From Sphingomonas sp. BT-65 (GTDB lineage Bacteria; Pseudomonadota; Alphaproteobacteria; Sphingomonadales; Sphingomonadaceae), in contig NZ_JAPCIA010000001.1 of assembly GCF_026107375.2 (NCBI RefSeq), positions 1,116,001 through 1,180,000 on the forward strand: a stretch of 64,000 nucleotides of DNA, written 5' to 3'. Positions 59,019 through 64,000 of the stretch are shown here, in pieces (position 1 is the stretch's first letter; every line of letters begins with the position of its first letter). The notes under the pieces were generated by a model that did not search any database, had not been told where the DNA came from, and saw only the letters and a list, made by a program, of their open reading frames with translations. Position numbers and translations under genes: made by a program.

Positions 59019-61829
59019 CTAGCGTCCCAGAACGCCGCGGCTCGTCTTGCGGCTTCCGTCCACGCGCTCGGCCGAAAGCTCGAAGTCGAAACCTCCGTTG
59101 CCCAGCCCCTCGACGGTGAACTCGAACGGATAAGCCGTGTCGGTCAGCCGCTGCTGCTTGCCTGAAGCGTCGCGATAGCTGAGCGTGACGCCGCGCACCT
59201 TGCTGTCGTCGTCGCGGCAATAGACGAACGCGCGTCGACCGAGACCGCCGAAGCCGAGCAGCGCACTGCGCGCGTCGCACGCGGCAAGCGCGACATGATC
59301 GTTGGGGATACGCTCGGCCTTGGCAAGCAGCTTCTTCTGAAAGGCGGCCTTGGGCTGCGCACCCTCGATCTTCAGCGCCGTGATCCCGCCCGCGGGAACC
59401 ACGATCTCGAAACCTTCGGCTCCCTTGGATGCCGCCTCGCCCTCCGCTGAGAGCTTCACGATCCGGCCCGCCACCGATACACGCGCGGGGTCGAGCGTGA
59501 CGCGGCTGCGCACCGGCTGCTGCGACTGGTTGGCGAAGGCGAGGTAGAGCGCGCCCCCACGATAGCCCGCGATATAGTTGAGCTCCACCGAGTCCGCGCG
59601 GACCAGCCCCCTGGGCATCCACAGCTGCACGCCTTGATCGTCGTAGAAGCGGCCCGGGCGATGCCCGTAGAAGCTGTTCTGCAGATAGGCATAGCCTTCG
59701 ATATACTCGGCCGGGAAATCGATCTGACCGCGCGAACGGACGTGCGCGTCGCTCACCAGATAGTCGAGCAGCATCGTCGCCATCGGCCAGATATGGTTGT
59801 AGTGGAAGGAGTTGACGCTCAACTCCTCGTGGCGATGGAGCGGATAGTCGGCGCGCTCGTAGATGTTCGTCCGCGCGGTGTTGATGTGGTAGCCGGGGAA
59901 GCTGCGATAGCGCCCGATCGTCGCCGCCTTCGCAACCTGCTGGAGGAAGGCGTCCCCGGTCTCGGCGCCGATGCGCAGCATCCACGGTGCGTAATTGGCC
60001 ATGAAGATGCCGCGGTGCCCGCTCGCCGTGCCCGAGGATTCGGGCGTGAGGCCGATCTCCGAGAGGCGCCAGGCCGGCACCTGTTCCTCGGGCGCGGTCA
60101 TCGGCTTGAACCCCTTGGACTTGAGATACCAGTAGACCGGCGCCTTGCCGCCCGGATTGACCGTGACGTTTTCGTCGGGGATCCGCGGTGCCATCCAGGT
60201 GAACATGGTGTAGCGGCGCGCGGCGATGTGCGCAGCGTCGAGATAGCGCCGCTTCTTGGTCACCTCGTACAGCCGGAAGAGGTTGATGAAGTCCGGCACG
60301 AAGCCGGTCCAGAAGAACTGCGCCGAGCCGTCGAACGACTTCGACGGCGAATCCACGCGTTCCTTGAGATAAGCGTCGGCGCCCGCGACCGCGGCGTCGA
60401 GATAGCGCCTCTCGTCGGTCGCGAGATAGAGGTTGAGCGCATTCTGCCAACGGTCCCCCTGCTCGGCGACGTCGAGGTTGCGCACCCGCGTCGTGCCATA
60501 GGCCTCGCGCGCGAGATCGAGGAACAGCGGGTTGGCGCGGCCGAAGATGTTGTAGAGCGCGGTGAGCTCGGAGAGCGGCGCGGCCGGCCCCTTGAGCGCG
60601 CGCGACGGGTCCTGGATCTTCTGCTTGGGATCGAGGCTGAACAGGAATTTCTCGCGCGAAAGCTGATACTCGATCACCGGCGCCGCGCGCCCCTCGAACA
60701 GCTCGGGCCGGTCCGCGACCAGCGCCAATTCGAGCGGGTTGAGGCTGCTGACATTCTTCACCGCACCGGGCACGTCGGTCGAATAGGACGGCCCCTTCAG
60801 CTCGGCGATCCAGTTGGCATATTCGGTCAGCGAATAATCGACGATATTGTCGAACGCGGTGTTGAGCGAGGCGATCGAATTGTGGCGATAGTCGCGAAAG
60901 CCGTAGATGTCGCGGGCGAGCTTCTCATAGGTCCGGGTGATGTCGCTCGCGCGTTCGGCGACGGTGTAGAAGCTGAAGCTGGTGGTCTCGCCCGGCTTGA
61001 GCTGCGATCCCTTCCCGCCAATCACCGGCGCGAAGATTGTCGGCTGGGCGCGCCCGTCCTCGCCGCGCACCGCGATGCCGAAGCGGCTGTTGTCGGCGAG
61101 CGGCAGCGGCTGGAAGGGGAACTCCTCGGCCGCGGCGAGCGCGCCATAGACGCGGTCGCCCTTGCGGACGAGCGCGGTCGGCAGCGTCGCCTGATAGGCG
61201 AGCGTCAGGTAGCTGTTCGCCGGCATCCGGCGCTCCTGCCAGATCAGCGATTGCCAGACCTCGTCGGCCTTGGCTGCATCGTGCGCCGGCGCGCCGACAT
61301 AGCCGACCGAAAAATAGCCCGGCCTCTTCGCCTTCAGCCGGTAACGGACGAGCGGGTATGGCTTGTCCTTGGTGACCACCTCCGCCTCGAGCGTGAAACG
61401 GGGGTCGTCGGGAAAGGCGAGCATCCAGCCCTGCGCGGTCCGCGTGACGCTGCTGGGCTTCAGGGAGATCCGTTCGCCGCTGTTGAAATAGTTCGCGGTG
61501 CGCGCTTCGGCCGAGGCATCGAGGATGCGATCGTCGAAGCCGTCGCCCTGCGTGGCTGCCGCGCGTTTCACGCCGGTCAGGTCGGCGCGCGCCGGATCCT
61601 GCGCAAGCCAGGTGGCGACATTGTAAGGCGTCCTGGGAATGCCCGCCGGACGCAATGCCATCTTCGGATCGGTCTCGCGGTAGAGCACGACGAACTCGAG
61701 CCCGAACTCGCCAAGCGGCGGTGTTTCGGCAACGGCATCGGTGCGCGGGCTCGCCTGGAGCGGGGTGGACGGGTGGAACATCGACACCGCGGCCACGCCC
61801 GCCGCCAACAGTCCCAGGTTACGCAGCAT
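59019..61829 (-). CDS. Large secreted protein of unrecognised family, possible polysaccharide-active enzyme
   Basis: 936 residues with a signal peptide (about 1-27, ending PLQASP). A beta-rich N-terminal half (to about 290) is followed by an all-helical central part with repeated pairs such as YLDAAVAGADAYLKERV, RRYLDAAHIAARRYTMFTW and ASGHRGIFMANYAPWMLRIGAETGDAFLQQVAKAATIGRY, as in (alpha/alpha)6 toroids, and then a C-terminal beta sandwich. This plan occurs in polysaccharide lyases and some hydrolases. I recognise no catalytic motif; a DUF5695-like identity is possible but from memory only. It sits 58 bp after the TonB receptor, separated by a terminator, and probably acts on the same glycan. 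Confidence 0.75.
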   Translation of the reverse strand: MLRNLGLLAAGVAAVSMFHPSTPLQASPRTDAVAETPPLGEFGLEFVVLYRETDPKMALRPAGIPRTPYNVATWLAQDPARADLTGVKRAAATQGDGFDDRILDASAEARTANYFNSGERISLKPSSVTRTAQGWMLAFPDDPRFTLEAEVVTKDKPYPLVRYRLKAKRPGYFSVGYVGAPAHDAAKADEVWQSLIWQERRMPANSYLTLAYQATLPTALVRKGDRVYGALAAAEEFPFQPLPLADNSRFGIAVRGEDGRAQPTIFAPVIGGKGSQLKPGETTSFSFYTVAERASDITRTYEKLARDIYGFRDYRHNSIASLNTAFDNIVDYSLTEYANWIAELKGPSYSTDVPGAVKNVSSLNPLELALVADRPELFEGRAAPVIEYQLSREKFLFSLDPKQKIQDPSRALKGPAAPLSELTALYNIFGRANPLFLDLAREAYGTTRVRNLDVAEQGDRWQNALNLYLATDERRYLDAAVAGADAYLKERVDSPSKSFDGSAQFFWTGFVPDFINLFRLYEVTKKRRYLDAAHIAARRYTMFTWMAPRIPDENVTVNPGGKAPVYWYLKSKGFKPMTAPEEQVPAWRLSEIGLTPESSGTASGHRGIFMANYAPWMLRIGAETGDAFLQQVAKAATIGRYRSFPGYHINTARTNIYERADYPLHRHEELSVNSFHYNHIWPMATMLLDYLVSDAHVRSRGQIDFPAEYIEGYAYLQNSFYGHRPGRFYDDQGVQLWMPRGLVRADSVELNYIAGYRGGALYLAFANQSQQPVRSRVTLDPARVSVAGRIVKLSAEGEAASKGAEGFEIVVPAGGITALKIEGAQPKAAFQKKLLAKAERIPNDHVALAACDARSALLGFGGLGRRAFVYCRDDDSKVRGVTLSYRDASGKQQRLTDTAYPFEFTVEGLGNGGFDFELSAERVDGSRKTSRGVLGR

Positions 61830-61845
61830 CACTTGCAATCCTCGG

Positions 61846-61876
61846 AAAAAAGCCGCGGCGCCACGGGGCGCCGCGG
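61846..61876 (-). terminator. Rho-independent terminator between the receptor and the large secreted protein
   Basis: On the coding (minus) strand: CCGCGGCGCC, loop CCGT, GGCGCCGCGG, then CTTTTTT. A perfect 10-bp stem with a real T-run, 11 bases after the receptor stop. Transcription of the next gene must come from read-through or its own promoter inside the terminator region; its ribosome site GAGGATT lies just after. Confidence 0.9.
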
Positions 61877-61887
61877 TAGAGGGGATG

Positions 61888-64000
61888 TTACTTGCCGAAG
61901 CGGACGCGCACGCCAGCGGTGAAGGTGCGCCCGCCGAGCCGGTAGGTTTGCGTCGCCTCCTCGAACACACTGTAGCGGCGGTTCGGCGTGTTGGTGAGGT
62001 TGGTCGCCTCGAGATAGAATTTCACATTCTTGTTGAGGTCGAAGTTCATCGACGCCGAGAGGCTGTCATAGGGACGATAATAGGTACCGCTGCCGCCAGA
62101 CGAGATGCTGGAGAGATATTTGCTCCGCCAGTTCCAGGCGAGCCGCACGCCGATCGGCCCCTTCTCATAATAGCCGACGAGATTGACGTTGTATTTCGAA
62201 AGCCCCTGCAGCGGCAGATCCTCGCCGGTGCGCACGTCGGGGATACCGGTGCTGCTGTCGACATAGGTGAAGGTGGCATTGACCCCGAGCCCGTCGAGAG
62301 GACCCGGCAGGAAGCTCAGCGGCTGGCTCATCTGGGCCTCGAGGCCCTTGATCTTGCCGCCCTGGCCGTTGACCGTGCGGGTGATCGCGAAGAGGCCGTC
62401 GGGATTGTTCACCGGGTCCGGCGTGAAACCCGGAATCTCCTCAAAGAAGACACGCCGGTAGAGGAAGGTTTCGACGTCCTTGTAGAAAAGGGCGACCGAA
62501 TAGATCGCGCCCTTTGTCGGATAGAATTCAAGCGAAGCGTCGAGAGAGTTGACGCGGAACGGCTCGAGAGCTGGATTGCCGGCCGTAGCGACGCCCGAGG
62601 ATTCGACGACCGAAAAGGACGGCGTCAGGTCGGTGGTGTCGGCGCGCGCCATGCTGCGCGCGGCGCCCAGGCGGAGCAGCGTCCGCGGCGCCACCTCGAA
62701 GCGCAGCGACGCACTCGGCAGCCAGTCGTCATAGCGCACGAACTGGTTGTTGGGGCGCACGCTGTCGGGATCGTAGCGGACGCCGGCCCAGCCGAATGCG
62801 TCGACCTCGTTGCGCACATAGCGCAGCCCGACATTGCCCGAGAAGGGAATGCCGAACAGCGACGAGCGGAAATCGGCCTGGCCATAGGCCGCGTAGGTGG
62901 TCTCGACGAGCCGGTAGGACGAGGTCGGATCGAACAATTGGGGCTCGCACGTCGCCACGATCGCCTCGCACACATAGTCCGAGGTCCCGAGCGGCACGCC
63001 GGTCATGTAGGCGCGCGGGAAATTCCCCTCCACGCCCTCCAGGAAGTCGGGATATTCCGCGACGCGCCAGTTGCCCGGAAAGTTGGTCACCGGCGCCGAG
63101 GTGCCCGAGAAGATGACCTGATTGCGATAGGTGCCGCGATCGGAATCGACCCGGTTGTAGCGCACACCCAGCTTCACGTTGCGCAGGAAGCCGTCCAGTT
63201 CCTGGACGACATCGAGCTTCCCCGACACCTCCTTTGACGCATAGTCGAAGAAATTGTCGAACGAGGTGTTGAACACGAAGTTCGCCGGATTGGTGAGATC
63301 GAGGCCGTTGGGGAAGGTGACCGCCGGCACCAGCGCGTCGCGGAAATCGAAGGCGACGACCTGCTGGGTGCGCGTTTTGGTACTCAGATAGGACTGGGTA
63401 TAGTCCTGACTCGCCTCGGAATAGGCGAACTCGCCCGAGATCGTCAGCCGGTCGGTCACGTCCCAGCTGCCGCCCACCGCGCCCGAATAGATGTTGGTGG
63501 GGAGTTGGATGACCTCGCCATTCCCCTGGATGTTGGTCGCGCGGAAGGTGCCGGCGATCAGGTTCTCATTCTCATCGACTGTGAGCTGGGTATAGGCGCT
63601 CCCGGTGGGCTGCAGGGGGATGGCGAGCCAGTTTCGGTCGCGCACGGTATTGGCGCGCGCATAGAGGAAATCGAAATAGCCACGGAACCGCGATGACGGC
63701 GTCCAGTTGACGCTCGCCACGAGGCCAAGCTTTTCGCGCTCTTCCTCAAGGACCTGGAACCGCAAGTCGTTGATCCAGTGAACCGGCGATCCGTCGCCGT
63801 TCGGGTCGAGTGGAATGCCCGCGGGATTGTTGTTGAAACGGCTGTCGAACGGCCGGAAGCCCGTGGCGCTGTCGAACGAATCAGTGCGGATATTGAGCTT
63901 CTGATAGTTGATGCCGAACGACACGCCGAGCGTGCCGTCGAACAGCGACTTGGAGACCAGCGCGGTGCCGCGCCCGGAGAATTTGCCCGACTTGTCCTTG
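61888..64000 (-). CDS. TonB-dependent receptor (partial, N-terminus outside window)
   Basis: About 704 C-terminal residues of an outer-membrane beta-barrel receptor. The frame stays open to the right edge. Alternating aromatic/polar strands and Asn/Asp-rich loops (PLDPNGDGSPVHWINDLRFQVLEEER; GVNATFTYVDSSTGIPDVRTGEDLPLQGLSKYNVNLVGYYEKGPIGVRLAWNWRSKYL) match large receptors of Sphingomonas and Caulobacter that import oligosaccharides. The TonB box and plug domain are beyond the edge. Likely transports the substrate of the glycan cluster. Confidence 0.95.
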   Translation of the reverse strand, partial: KDKSGKFSGRGTALVSKSLFDGTLGVSFGINYQKLNIRTDSFDSATGFRPFDSRFNNNPAGIPLDPNGDGSPVHWINDLRFQVLEEEREKLGLVASVNWTPSSRFRGYFDFLYARANTVRDRNWLAIPLQPTGSAYTQLTVDENENLIAGTFRATNIQGNGEVIQLPTNIYSGAVGGSWDVTDRLTISGEFAYSEASQDYTQSYLSTKTRTQQVVAFDFRDALVPAVTFPNGLDLTNPANFVFNTSFDNFFDYASKEVSGKLDVVQELDGFLRNVKLGVRYNRVDSDRGTYRNQVIFSGTSAPVTNFPGNWRVAEYPDFLEGVEGNFPRAYMTGVPLGTSDYVCEAIVATCEPQLFDPTSSYRLVETTYAAYGQADFRSSLFGIPFSGNVGLRYVRNEVDAFGWAGVRYDPDSVRPNNQFVRYDDWLPSASLRFEVAPRTLLRLGAARSMARADTTDLTPSFSVVESSGVATAGNPALEPFRVNSLDASLEFYPTKGAIYSVALFYKDVETFLYRRVFFEEIPGFTPDPVNNPDGLFAITRTVNGQGGKIKGLEAQMSQPLSFLPGPLDGLGVNATFTYVDSSTGIPDVRTGEDLPLQGLSKYNVNLVGYYEKGPIGVRLAWNWRSKYLSSISSGGSGTYYRPYDSLSASMNFDLNKNVKFYLEATNLTNTPNRRYSVFEEATQTYRLGGRTFTAGVRVRFGK

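Noticed and set aside
59634..61922. Long plus-strand open frame opposite the 936-residue secreted protein
   Set aside because: Composition typical of antisense frames in GC-rich DNA; no signal or domain, while the minus frame has a signal peptide and balanced composition.
1..64000. CRISPR array, prophage or IS element
   Set aside because: No regularly spaced direct repeats, integrase, capsid or transposase genes seen; the inverted repeats are isolated intergenic elements.

Overview
The window is GC-rich chromosomal DNA of a sphingomonad (Alphaproteobacteria, Sphingomonas-like). The evidence is the nuoABCD order, the tkt-gap-pgk-fda glycolytic block, the zapA / 6S RNA / 5-FCL block, a DUF2842 protein, a GH106 rhamnosidase, TonB-dependent uptake and the GTCACCCCGGC..CCGGGATGAC type intergenic repeats. 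I see no phage, transposase, CRISPR array or plasmid gene.

Layout. 0-3 kb: start of the complex I operon (nuoA-B-C-D, minus strand, NuoD cut by the window edge). 3-11.4 kb: housekeeping genes, including a frameshifted YbjN-like gene, an inositol monophosphatase, efp, an M23 peptidase coupled to an L,D-transpeptidase, thiE, an MFS transporter and class I aldolase. 11.4-18.1 kb: the glycolytic block tkt-gap-MOSC-pgk and then fda, split on the opposite strand by a two-gene polymorphic toxin / Imm70 immunity module. 18.2-19.7 kb: a small coiled-coil gene, zapA, 6S RNA, 5-formyl-THF cyclo-ligase and DUF2842. 19.7-43.5 kb: metabolism, envelope, stress and repair genes (M1 peptidase, AidB-like acyl-CoA dehydrogenase, KefC-like antiporter, Fe-S scaffold, CvpA, DUF2975/HTH pair, RadA, YafY regulator, two GSTs, glycosyltransferase, PadR, RarA, RidA, serine hydrolase, GGDEF protein) and tRNA-Thr(TGT). 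Palindromic repeats lie between several of these genes.

43.6-64 kb is a carbohydrate-utilisation region. It holds a FucP-type sugar permease behind a LacI-type operator, tRNA-Leu(CAA), a GH106 alpha-L-rhamnosidase, a secreted propeller-like protein, and a tightly overlapping minus-strand operon (dgoK kinase, MFS transporter, aldose-epimerase-like protein, SDR, dgoA aldolase, SGNH hydrolase). An IclR regulator lies next to it, followed by a DHDPS-family enzyme plus an enolase-superfamily sugar-acid dehydratase, a 936-residue secreted protein of unrecognised family, and a TonB-dependent receptor that runs off the right edge. Two identical 15-bp palindromes (TTGCTAATTTAGCAA) and one degenerate copy lie 44-52 bp upstream of three of these transcription units. 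They suggest one IclR-controlled regulon. The inferred logic is TonB-dependent import of an oligosaccharide, periplasmic trimming (rhamnosidase, esterase, unknown hydrolase or lyase), sugar oxidation to aldonate, dehydration, and phosphorylation and aldol cleavage to pyruvate and glyceraldehyde-3-phosphate.
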